DNA of 64,000 nt from Phoronis australis (taxonomy: Eukaryota > Phoronida > Phoronidae): contig NMRA01000958.1 of NCBI GenBank assembly GCA_002633005.1, positions 5,162-69,161 of the forward strand. Reading direction: 5' to 3'. This document shows positions 1 to 11,900 of the stretch, piece after piece. The position numbers and the translations under genes are program-made. The number at the start of each line of letters is the position of its first letter. Position 1 is the first letter of the stretch. Below the pieces are notes generated by a model that saw nothing but the letters and a program-made list of their open reading frames with translations, did no database searches and was not told the origin of the DNA.

Positions 1-3000
1 AATTTCAACTGTCCGCCATATTGTGTCCCATTTTGTCCGAGCGTCGAGTTTGGATTTTCAGTTGTGGAGAACACTGTTACTACTTCATAACACAGGAGGT
101 AAAATAAAATGAAACATGATAATTATATGTACATGGGGACATAAACGATTATAAGAGAAGTAGGGAGACGGGTGAGTCAAGATTAGGGGAACAAGATAAA
201 AATGTGTGCGGTGAGATCGAGTTACACGTACCGGGAGCCATTATGAGGAAGTGACGTGAAATCGGCATGTGGACGAATAAGAAGTCCAAAGGACACCAAT
301 TTGTCAAAAGTCACACGAATAGACACGGGTGAGGAGACAGAGATTGGATCGGGTCCCGGGGGCTAGAGTGGTACCCGAGAGGCCCAAGAATTGGCTTGAC
401 AAGACGGGGATCGAACCCGAGGCTAAATAGGGCAAGAGACCGAGCATGGCTGAGGGCAAAATGGCCCAGCCAGCGGACGTAGGGTGATCCCAGAGAAAGG
501 CCGTGAACTGGCATGACAGAGCGGAGGGAGGAATAAAAACATGCTTACCGGGAACGTAGGAACTGGGATCGGAGAACGCAAAAAATTGAAGAGAGATTAG
601 CTCGAACCTAAGTGCTGCAAAGCGAAGTACTGATGGCAGGAAATATAACTTTCTTGAGAACAAAGGAGCCCTATGACACGTGACAATCATCAGCCTATGG
701 GAGCCAGGAGCTGACCAAACTCGTGGCATACAAACGAACCAATAGTGAGGCTGGAAATGGAATGTCCTAGTGCCTTGAGTGCAGGAGGACCGCATGCGAA
801 TCTACACAAGGGCTTATTGGACCAGTCCGAAAGATGGGGGTATAAGAGGGACGAGTCCATGTTCTCACATAAATATATTTAACGAGTGAAATATCATTTA
901 TCACTTAATGAGTAACAACAGCGAGGCTGAAATTTGGTGAACACTTTCACCGTAAATTGTTGGCGAAAACAATTTACCCAAAGTTTTAAACTCGTAACTT
1001 ATACCGCTGTCCTCCAATATGGCCGACGCGATCCAAACAAAGTGAACCAAATTTCGCAACAATAATTGCAATAACTTAATAGTGCTTGCCCCGATTTTGA
1101 TACGATTTTTACTGAGTAGGATGCACTACCTTTCCGATGATAGCAAAGCACTTTTTCAAAACGAGAAACAAATCAAAACGGAAAAATTGGTTCGACTCAT
1201 ATTGGTTCCTAGGTTCGACCGTCCTACGTAAGGAACTAAACACCAATGCTATTTTAACATAATAAGTACGCGTAATATTCCAGACAAATTCAACGACCAC
1301 TAACAGCAAACTATAAATACATTACACACACAAACGAATCACGAGATATTACTAATAAAACAACATAATGAAGACTTTTCGAGCAGGCGATTGCACATTC
1401 AGTTACAAGGAAAAAATGGCGGCGTTCAGGACAAGTTCCTGAACTGATGAGCCGGGAATGTGGGTAACCGATGACAGCCGGTAATTATACGCTCATAGAG
1501 AAGGGTCAAATACCGTTAAAAATCGCTTTTGGCAATTAAGGCGAAACGAATACAAACAAAGGGTGTCGAAAATAAGATTTTACGTAGTAAGTCATTTTCA
1601 GATACTGGAACCACATGGGCAGTTTGAGATCTGGACTTTAAATATAGGCTACCGCATTGGACAATGCATTTCGTCTATATCTAAATGATTCATTTGTTGG
1701 AAAGGGTTTAGTATTTTAGTACGTAGATGTGGTCTTAGTTAAAATCCTTGTCGACAAAAGTGGTCATAGACGGACAAAAACACTTATTTTTCTCTTTGTG
1801 ATCTCACGGGTAATTGGCACATGGGACGCCCTCTGACGGCGAGCATGTGGGCACCTGGTGTTCCTCCGTCGATATAATTTAAACTTGTCAACTTATGAGT
1901 CACGAAAATATTCCTCTTGAACTAGTGATGGAGGTTTATTGATGCCTGCTATGTAAATGTCACAGAGGTTATCCCCACCATTTTCTCGTGTGCATGAAGT
2001 TCACCGTGCTGTTGCTTGGCATAGCTATCCTCCTCTACAACTAACGATCTCTTCCGGACGACCAAGACATGTCGCAGTTTCGTTTCCAACTCCTTCGCAA
2101 ACTCGCGACAGTATACGGGTGATAAGTCCAGTGCCACACAAGACATGCTACGCTAGACTGTAATTTCGCCACGAAGACCAAACATCAACTTCTAAAGCCA
2201 CGAGTTTCAAGTCTTGTTGTATAACTGTATTACAAGAGGAGAATGGGAATTGCACCTTACGCGGACGGTGACACACCGCAGTTTGCAAAGGAAGTCAAAA
2301 GTATGAGTCACTTTGCCTGCATTGCAGTTGTCGATATTTACGTTGTCTTAAACAACCAAACGTTTTGTTGTGTGAAGGAATTATCCTGGAATTCCATTGT
2401 AAAGATCTTTAATTTTAATAACAGTGCGCCATACAACTAGTTGTCGCCCGTTTATCTCCTTAAAGGAGCACGCCACCCAAAAAACAACCTAATTTGTATC
2501 AATTTAGATCGAGTAGTTCTACTCCATAACGACACGTACGGTTGCGTTACCTGACACCCAACGGCAGACGGAGGTTTTGAAATTATCCAATGACGTCATC
2601 GGTTTCACATGCAGTCCGTTCAGCAGTTCACAACACGGGTTACTGGTGTCAGCTTATCGCTTGAAGTCATCGTTTAACACCAATAAATCATCAAACTTCG
2701 ATGTAAAACCCTTAAAAATACACCGAGTTCTTATAAAAACGTGTTGTTTTATTTCGCTTTTACGGATTTATTGGTATTTGGACACACCGTAGCAGTGCAA
2801 AGTTCGGCAGGCCAATAAGGTTCGTAGCAGGAGTTTGGGGTCTGTTCGGAGATAATTTCGAAGTATTTTCCGTGAAATACAGACAGGACAACCTAGATCT
2901 GTGTTGTTTAGAATTGTGGTTTTTGAGTTCTAAACACAAAACACTTGTCCTCCTGGCTTGTGGCACTTAGCCCGCATTACAACGTTCTGTCGTTCAGTAA

Positions 3001-5551
3001 CTTTTCCAGACGTGAGGGGTGCTGAACGTGCGATAACATCTGGCTCTTTTGTTAACTGCCCAGCTCAGTCTTTTGTCCCGTATGATACCAAGCAGGCCAA
3101 TTATCTCCCAGGATTCAAAGGAAACGTATGGTGGTTGCACGCTATTACCGCCTGAACGCGTCTTCCGAACACTGTCAAACACAGTGCGTTGGAAATCCGT
3201 TTGGACAGAATAGACTGTCTCAAATTCTGTTGTAGTTTGGCGATTTTGGTGATTCAAAAACGGGACATGATCAGCATTTGACGAGGAATTCAATTCAGAA
3301 ATGCTATTGGTTTAAGCTCAAATATGTTATAACTTAATTTTCAATTTTATCAGCCCAGCCCAGTCAGGCTACATACGATCTGATCGGATATTAGAGCAAT
3401 TAACGAAAAAAAGAGCGCAGGCCCTCCAACCAACAATGCCAGAATGGAGTTAATCAGTCGTGTAAGGTATTGGGGCTACGGGGGTAAACTTCCCAAGTTG
3501 TTGTTTGGCTATAGAATCGAACAAGTTGGGAGCAACGAGATGTCGCCGTCATGGACCAGACCCGTCGCGGCCGGCCGGGATTGACTCGTTATCCCGGCCA
3601 GTGGCTCGGAAACTGATCAGACATTACGAACATAAACCAGCCAAAGTTCAGTGGAAACTAAACTTCCAGTCTAGAAAATACTATACTAGTGAGCCAAAGT
3701 AATGTGCACCTGATCATTGGTGAATTAGCCACGAAACAGAACGTTCAGTAATAAACGCCAACAGGCAACTCGCAATCCCGACTTAGGACGAGCTAGAGCT
3801 CATCAGTCCCGACTTCGCAGGTGGATCGTTAAGTTTTACAGGTTATCAATTCGAACAGGAATACAGTGATGAAGAAATACTAGAGAGGCACCGTGAACAA
3901 GCTCTGACAAAGAACGTATGGAGTTATTTGGTAAGCCGGCATTCAGGCACTGTGGACGTCTGCAGGCCACAGACACGGAGATGTTTCACGGCCTCGTACT
4001 TGCTATTTACATTTCATTCTTCACTACCATGAGCCACTTCCTAAGCATTTCGGACTCTCGAGGAAGTAAAAAAAAACGGTATACCCGCTTTCCTCGCAGC
4101 TGTTTAATTCGGACAAGCGGGAACGATGCACCGCAACATAGCGGCATTCACTCTGCATATGAACCACTGACGTCGCTAGCGTCGTTTCTTACCTTCCTCA
4201 CAGGTTAACGCGACACCTCTTGGCAAGGTAAGGTCGACCGTATGCGAGGCGATGTGGATATAGACCGATTAAGACGACAAAAAACTATTTAAATCGGGTG
4301 GCATTCTCCTTTAAGGTCGCTATTTGGCAGAATTTTTAGAACGCCATAAAGCAATAAAAAGCTGGGAGACTTACGAAATACACAGATTCGATGTTGATGC
4401 ACTATCTTGATATGAAGGTTCCTGACAAACACACTCGGCATTCGAAGACATGAAATCAGTGTGAGCTCAGTATTCACGACAGGTCTTTGTTAGTCAGGGT
4501 AAAAACTTTGATTAGATTTACAGTTTGAGATACACATTATTCGACACTAAAGTGGTTAGAAAACTAAATCGCGATCCAATAAAAGGTTTTAATTATCACT
4601 ATGAAATCAGGACTGTCCGTAGTCTGAGAATAGGTGCCGACCGGCTTCACTCGCCGAATAAGCTGGTACGCGAGATGATCGTGTTCGCACGGCCTCAAAC
4701 ACGCAGTCAGCCCGCGGATATAACGGTCTCATTACTGTTTCACCTGAGTCGTCTTGACCACATCTTCATATCCGACTTCATAAGACTCGTCACCCTCGCT
4801 GTCAAAGTCTTGACAACTTACAAAATCACTACTATCCCACATTGCATGTCATTTAATCACCGTCTTCCACCATAGTCTATGCTTCCACTGATGACAACAC
4901 GTGGCGAGAAACAAAAAATCAATATTTTTTAAATTCAAAATTCCTCAACTGTTTTCCAAGATATATGCTTGTTTAGTTATATTTCGTGTTAAAAAATTGT
5001 TATACACGGTCTAAGACCTCAAAAAGTGCAAACATTCATTGTAGGAATGCTTTAGAAGTCCTACAAAGTACTAATTTGGTCACGTGGAAATGAAGAAATT
5101 TCGTGTTGACGCAATCAGCAAACTCTATTGGGTTCATGATTTGAGCATTTGCAATTAGGGCCCTCCCAACATTAAAAAAAACAAAACAACGGGTACCACC
5201 CAAAGTAAACTTAACCAATGGTTTCCAAAGACTGTCCCGTTAACACATAAAGAACACCATGAAAAATGCAACGGAAATTACCCTTAAGTGAAGTAGCACT
5301 AAGCAGTGATGAAGTCCTGATAAAGAACGGGACTTCTGTTGCCAACACAGATTAACCCCTGTAAGCATTGTGCAATTATCACTGCAAAAAGGAAATTGTA
5401 TCACTCGTGTTATTCCTAAGGCGAATAGAACTGTTAAAAAACAAAATAATAAAAAAATAAATATTTAGTAACCAATGGCACATTTCATATGGCAATATAC
5501 ATGGCCTAAACTATAATGACTTAGGTACATGTATATACATGTAGAATCAGG
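1..5551. other. Intergenic region, no gene recognised
   Basis: No open frame here reads as a known protein or shows convincing splice sites. CpG is common (11 CpG in 301-480), unlike the HACL1 introns (none in 15421-15600). A dispersed repeat copy lies at 2978-3543. On the minus strand near 4740-4830 a short stretch is rich in Asp and Glu but is interrupted by stops, so it may be an old mobile-element gene; I cannot identify it. Confidence 0.5.
2978..3543 (+). repeat. Dispersed repeat, copy A (partner at 9906-10383)
   Basis: This stretch matches 9906-10383 in the same orientation over most of its length. Shared blocks include the start (tgtcgttcag), the middle (gcaggccaatta) and the end (gttgggagcaacg). 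Copy A keeps about 90 bases missing from copy B around 3120-3220. The first 140 bases read openly in the same frame in both copies. No transposase or reverse transcriptase domain is visible, so the element class is unknown. Confidence 0.75.
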
Positions 5552-5557
5552 TTTATT
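5552..5557 (-). terminator. Candidate HACL1 polyadenylation signal
   Basis: AATAAA on the minus strand, about 160 bases downstream of the HACL1 stop codon. Position and motif fit a metazoan poly(A) signal; no transcript evidence is available here. Confidence 0.35.
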
Positions 5558-5715
5558 CCAACGTGAATCCAAGCACCATTGACTGACATATGCATGAATA
5601 CAATTGAATGTCAATTTCAATGACACAAATATTTGGTCTTTGGTTACTGCAAAACGCTTACAGTAATAGACATGCCTTGCATATCATAACAACATCTCAC
5701 AATTACAACAGGGAA

Positions 5716-5938
5716 TCATAGCTTAGACTTCCTTGTAAGCCACTCAAAGTCTTGCTGCTTTCTTTGTGAAAATGTGTCAATTAAAACATTCAACAGACTA
5801 GGTTTACACCTGTCAGCCAGAGCTGACTTCAGCGACTCTCTCAATTCCGATGGTGTCCGGACAAAATAACTATTTCCACCAAAAGCTTTCATTACTATTT
5901 CGTAGTGGACACTGGGCATCAGCTGAGTTGGAGGATTG
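5716..5938 (-). CDS. HACL1: HACL1 terminal exon with PTS1 tail
   Basis: Encodes [20 protein letters not shown] through [14 protein letters not shown] and a TGA stop at 5716-5718. The SKL tripeptide is the consensus peroxisomal import signal; human HACL1 ends in the weaker SNM. Acceptor GTTGCAG. Confidence 0.97.
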
Positions 5939-8900
5939 CTGCAACAAGATAAATTAAAAATTGTATAAGGCATATGAAAGAAGTGTTGAACAATTGGCAA
6001 ATCTGTATAAAGCATATGAATGAAGTGTTGAACAATTGACAAATCCGTGTATCCAAAAAGACATTCCTGCTCGCAGAGAACAGGTTTTGCGATCTATTTC
6101 AAGGAAAACCCTGCAAATTGTTGATTCAAAAATGGTGCAGGTATCCATTTCCTGTGACCTGAGTAGCCAGGTCATTTGGTAGCTACTCATGATAAGGTGT
6201 GCTTGGTAATTTTTTTAGGCCCAAAGCGCTTTGGTTAACAAGAATTCAACATTGACAGCTAAACAGGGGCGAATTGAAGCTTAATAATGTCATGTAAATG
6301 TTTGTGTTCATCAAGTCTTATTAATGTCATATGAATGTTTGAGTTCATCAAGTCTTATTAATATCATATGAATGTTTGAGTTCATCAAGTCTTATTAATA
6401 TCATATGAATGTTTGAGTTCATCAAGTCTTATTGATATCGTATGAATGTTTGTGTTCATCAAGTCTTATTGATATCACATGAATGTTTGTGTTCATCAAG
6501 TCTTATTAACATCATATGAAGGAAACTGATAACACTGACCGAATCTGAAATGTGCCTTTTAAAGTCAAACTAATCTTGTGAGGTCTTAGAATCAAGTGCT
6601 AAATATTTATAGTAGCGCAGTGTTCTCACCCAGTTCTGGGGTCAGTCTCCCTGGTCATTTCCGCATAAGTCTCCTCATCAACACCCTGACCAATACCATT
6701 GTTGTTGACCACAATAAACACAATAGGTAGCTTGTACCTGGAATGAAATGAAGACATTGAGGAAAGATATTCGCTTAGAGCCTGGTGCTTATAACAAGAG
6801 TTTCAAAGAATCATACCATTGCAAGCCATATTAACTTCATAACACCATACCTGCAAGCAGTTTCTAGTTCCATTCCAGAAAAGCCAAATGCACTATCCCC
6901 CTCCACACAAATCACTCTCTTGTTGGGTTCCTTGTCCTGGCAATAGAGGGCAGCAGCGATAGCAAATCCAAGGCCAACTCCCATGGTACCAAACGTGCCA
7001 GCATCTAATCTGCAACACAGCATAGGTCAACTGGTTAACTTTGTCGAAAATAAATCTACAGTTTGCTGTTATTCTGAATGAAATAAATTTCTATTGATTC
7101 GGGAAAGCCACAAGAGTGCTGTTTCAGAAGCATTCCTGGAAGTAATTTTGTATGCAGTAAGAATATTCGAGGGGTCTTTCAAAAAAAGATGGGGCACATT
7201 TGGAACCTTTTATTGTGCCATCAGTGCCCTCTTTCAGCTATGGACATTTCTACTAGGAATGTTGGAAGAAGAACCTTTCACTTTGTCAGCAGCATGGCTA
7301 TACAATGCATGGCTATACAATGCATGGCTATACAGTGCATGGCTATACAGTGCATGGCTATACAATGCATGGCTATACAATGCATGGCTATACAATGCAT
7401 GGCTATACAGTGCATGGCTATACAGTGCATGGCTATACAATGCATGGCTATACAATGCATGGCTATACAGTGCATGGCTATACAATGCATGGCTATACAA
7501 TGCATGGCTATACAGTGCATGGCTATACAGTGCATGGCTATACAATGCATGGCTATACAATGCATGGCTATACAATGCATGGCTATACAATGCATGGCTA
7601 TACAATGCATGGCTATACAATGCATGGCTATACAGTGCATGGCTATACAGTGCATGGCTATACAATGCATGGCTATACAATGCATGGCTATACAGTGCAT
7701 GGCTATACAGTGCATGGCTATACAGTGCATGGCTATACAATGCATGGCTATACAATTACTGAAGTCTGACCAGGCTTCTATTGACTAGTGATCAACTTGA
7801 AGTACTTTTAATTAACATTATTTTTAAATGTTGAAATACTAAACAATCTCCCTATTATCCACATGTATCAGACACGCAAATGAACCTGAAAGAGCCCATA
7901 CAGGTGCTTTTTGAGCTAAGCCTCCAAAAGAGCCACCATGGGAGTGTTATATTGGTGGGAGCTCCTTTGAACATCCTCGGTATTACAAAACGATTATCAA
8001 GTATCGGGAATTACCTGTGACGAGGAAATTTATTAAGAAGCACCGTCCTGCCAATGTCCATTGTGTTGGCACCCTCACTTACTATAATGGAATCTGATGG
8101 AATGACGTTGTGAATCTAGAAAAAGAAGACTCTGAGGCAGATTGTAAAAAGGCCACACAAATAGTAGACAATGCAATGCAGTTTTGATGAGTTGGCTATA
8201 TTGCAAATGTATAAGTTTCTCCTCAGAAGATTTTGCAGGCCCTAGCACACTTGATCATTAGTATGGTTAGTTTTGTATTGATCTAACGAGCTCTAAAAGC
8301 AAAAATTGAGGATGAACAAGTCAGTTTGATGCACAACCAAGTGGCAAACTTTTTACACTAACCTACTGCAGAAACACATACAAAATTTAAGTCTCCCATT
8401 ATAAAATACTGTCATCCAACAATTCAAAGCAAACGGTTACCTCATGGAAAACTTTGTAGTAATTCATTGGCACAGTTTCGTCTTGGAAATAATCCTAAAA
8501 ATGTACAGGGCAGTGGTGATAAACAATATGTAAATGTTCGAGACAATATACCTGAAATATACAGGGCAGTGTCAATAAACATGTTGTTTGAGACATATAA
8601 TATATACAGGACTGAGGTAATAAACATGTAAATGTCTGAGACAATATACATAAAAATGTACTGGGCAGTGGTAGTGAACATACAAATATCTGAGACAAAA
8701 TACCTAAAATATAACGGACATTGGAAGTAAACAAGACATGAAAAAACCCAGACACTATAGCTGAAAATATACAGGCCAGAGGTGGTAAGCACGTAAATGT
8801 CTGAGACAATGTACCAAAAATATACAGGCCAGAGGTGGTAAGCACGTAAATGTCTGAGACAATGTACCAAAAATATATAGGGCATGGGTAGTAAACATGT

Positions 8901-11900
8901 AAGTGCCAAAGACAATAAACCTTACAAAATACAGGGCAGTGGTAGTAAACAATCATGTAAATGCTCAAGACAATGTATCGAACACCGAGCACAAGCCCTG
9001 GTCCTCTATTCTTTAAATCAAGTATATGGTAGTGATATTCAGATGATATGAATTTTAATAACATGCTCGTTTACACAAACAAGCAATGAAACCCACTTGT
9101 CCCTAACTACTCCAGATAAGAAACCATTACAAAACTTTTTTAAAATGGATTGTTCTAAAACCCATTCGAACCCCACACCCTACGACTCTCTCGACCCACG
9201 ACCCCCTTCACCCATAAACCATGACCAATGACCTACTACCCCATCGATCCACAACCTGTGGCAATAGATGTATGCGCTTTTTACACATTTCACAATCATA
9301 CTACCTCGCTGAATGACTTTCCCATAAGACTTACCTAGACGCGAATCTGCTTTTGCTCATGTCTGGTGGTTAAAAACATAAAGTGACGTAAGAACATGAT
9401 CTGAAATAGCGAATTGTGAGCGTGGTGTCGTCACGGAAATAGTTCCACGAGCGGCTAACAATGGCCTCATTTTACTAAATTTGAGGAGAGAGTATGTTAA
9501 CATCAATGGACATAATTTCACATTGTTTATTATTTGCTTTCTGTTGTATACTGACATTACTCCATGTAATGTTGTGATACTTTTTTAGTTAACAGCTTAT
9601 TTTTTCAAACTGTATTTACTGATTAAGAAGTTACATATTTGTCGGTTCCTCGCACTCTCCCAAAAAAGCTTGAATCTGCCATCCACTGAAGAGCAGACGA
9701 GGCGATTACACTTTGTTGGAAACATTTGTAACGCTGGTAGGTATTTGATTTGAATTGATTTTTTTTTCTGTTTTGGTTTTCAAACTTGCAAAATCGACTC
9801 TCTTAATTGCAAGAAAAACAGGGAAAAGCCAGCCGAGCTCACGGCCGGATTTGGTGGTCCTGCAAGTTAGCACATGTTCTATGTCTAGACTGTGTCGAGG
9901 GGCGTGACGTCGTTTTGTCGTTCAGAAACTTTTCCAGGTGTGAGGGGTTCTGAACGTGCGATAACATCTGGCTCCCTTGTTAACTGCCCAGCACAGTCGT
10001 TTGTCCCATATGATAACAAGCAGGCCAATTACCTCACAGGTTTCAAAGGGTTACTGAAACCTGGCAGAATGGACTGACTTAACATCTGTTGTAGTTGGGC
10101 AATTTTGGTGATTCAAAAATATATGATCAGCATTTGACAAGGAATTCAGAAATGCTATAGTTTATGTTCAAATATGTTATAACTTATTTTTCATTTTAGC
10201 AGCACAGCCCAGTCAGGTTAGATACAATCTTATCGGAGATTAGAGCAATTATTGAACAAAAGAGAGCTGGCCCTCCAACCATGACTGCCAGAATGGAGTT
10301 AATCAGTCATGTAAGGTATTGGCTACAGGGTTGATCTTCCCAACTTGTAGTTGGGCTATAAAATCGAACATGTTGGGAGCAACGGGAAAACGCCATAATG
10401 GGTTGTGGGCCATGAGTCGAGGGGGTCATGGGTCAAGGGGTCGTGGGTTGAAGGGATCATGGGGTCTGGGGGTCGAGGGGGTTTTAGAAAAATCCCGTTA
10501 AAAGAGCATTTGCATAGCACCCAAAACTGTTCTGTGAAATTTGACAAAAAAATCATACTCCGAAATTTCAATTCACAGTCGAGCAGTGAAGACCAGTCAC
10601 ATGCTGAGTGCAACAAATCACTAAGCACCATATTAGTAAACATCTTTAGGATTTTGCCAATCAGATTCAGCCAAAACAACAGCAAACAACAAAGCCGCCA
10701 CATGCAGAGCAGCTGCTTGAAAAGGTCCAAGTTCATACTTACAGAAGACATTTTTTTGTTGGAATTGACCTTCTCTTGTAGAGATTGCCACCAGGGGGCA
10801 GATGTTGCAAGGACAGTTTTTGAAGGTTGCTTCTCAAGACATTCGTTCATCTTAAATTTAAAGTTTTAACAATAAGTGTCAGGTAATTGATTATGTATCA
10901 TTTACATGATCTTCAGATAAAAATTTAGATTTACACTATTTACCATGACTTTAAAAATAGTTTCCAATTACTCACACTCGAGACCAAATGGTTGGGAAGA
11001 GTTGACACTGCACTATTGTCTGAGGCCAGGCTGAAAAGGTTGTCCAAACCCAACAAATAGGATCATTTTAACGCACAGAGTACTGCCATGTATTCCCGTG
11101 GGCAGAAATTTCTTCAAATTTGATAAATAACGTAGAAAATATATCTGAAACTAAATAAGGCGATCCAGATCCTCCCAAGGATACTATTGTTTCATGAAAT
11201 GTAGAATATAAATCGGTAAATAAAACAACAAGAATGGATCAACTGAAATTTGAAATTTTCGGATGAAATAACTTCCTTTGTCAACAAAAACAGAAATAAA
11301 GAAAAATCAAACACAAAATGACAATTGACATATAAGATATGGTGTAATGAATATGATACATTTTTGCGTAAAAAATTCAATGATATATTTTAAGAAGTTT
11401 TTATGCCCAATCCATGAGGTTCTATTGTATTAAGCTTGTCTATCCAAAATTGTTCTCTTTTGAGTCTGTGAGGGGTACTGGGGTGTTGGAGTTTTTCTAT
11501 TATTTGTACAGAAAGATCTTGAATATTACGGTTTTTGGAATTGAAATGATTACCTATAGTATCAGAAATGTTTTTATGTATTATGTTAAATCTATGATTA
11601 CAAAACCGAGTTTGTAGTCGAGATTATGTTGAGTTTGTCCTACGTATTGGATAGAAAATTTTTTACAAGTTATAAGGTAAATAATATTGTTGGTGGTGCA
11701 ATTAGAATAATGCTTTATTTCAAAGTTTTCATTGGTTTGGGAAGATTGATAAAGTTACATCTGCTATATAGTCCAGTCTTCCCAAACCAATGAAAACTTT
11801 GAAATAAAACATTATTCTGATTGCACCACCAACAATATTATTTACCTTATAACTTGTAAAAAATGTTCTATCCAATACGTAGGACAAACTCAACATAATC

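Noticed and set aside
408-418. tRNA-like B box (GGGTTCGATCC on the minus strand)
   Set aside because: No convincing A box, acceptor stem or cloverleaf can be built around it; it may be chance or a degraded tRNA-derived SINE.
304-795. 163-codon minus-strand frame
   Set aside because: No domain, no splice sites; CpG-rich DNA yields such open frames by chance, and overlapping frames on the same strand are equally open.
6286-6521. CRISPR-like regular repeats (also 39128-39545)
   Set aside because: Units are contiguous with no unique spacers, no cas genes are present and the DNA is plainly eukaryotic.
7094-7788. Long open frames encoding AWLYN, MAIQC, HGYTM, HALYS or HCIAM repeats
   Set aside because: They are translations of a 15-bp intronic satellite that has no stops; the region lies between two HACL1 exons and no splice or start evidence supports a protein.
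8442-9064. Overlapping minus-strand frames with repeated Tyr/Leu/Phe-rich segments
   Set aside because: They arise from the degenerate tandem array next to HACL1 core exon 11; only 8441-8494 is coding, in another frame context.
10356-10850. 164-codon minus-strand frame and its plus-strand shadow
   Set aside because: Only 10743-10850 is a HACL1 exon; the rest runs past a good GTAAGT donor into the intron and repeat.
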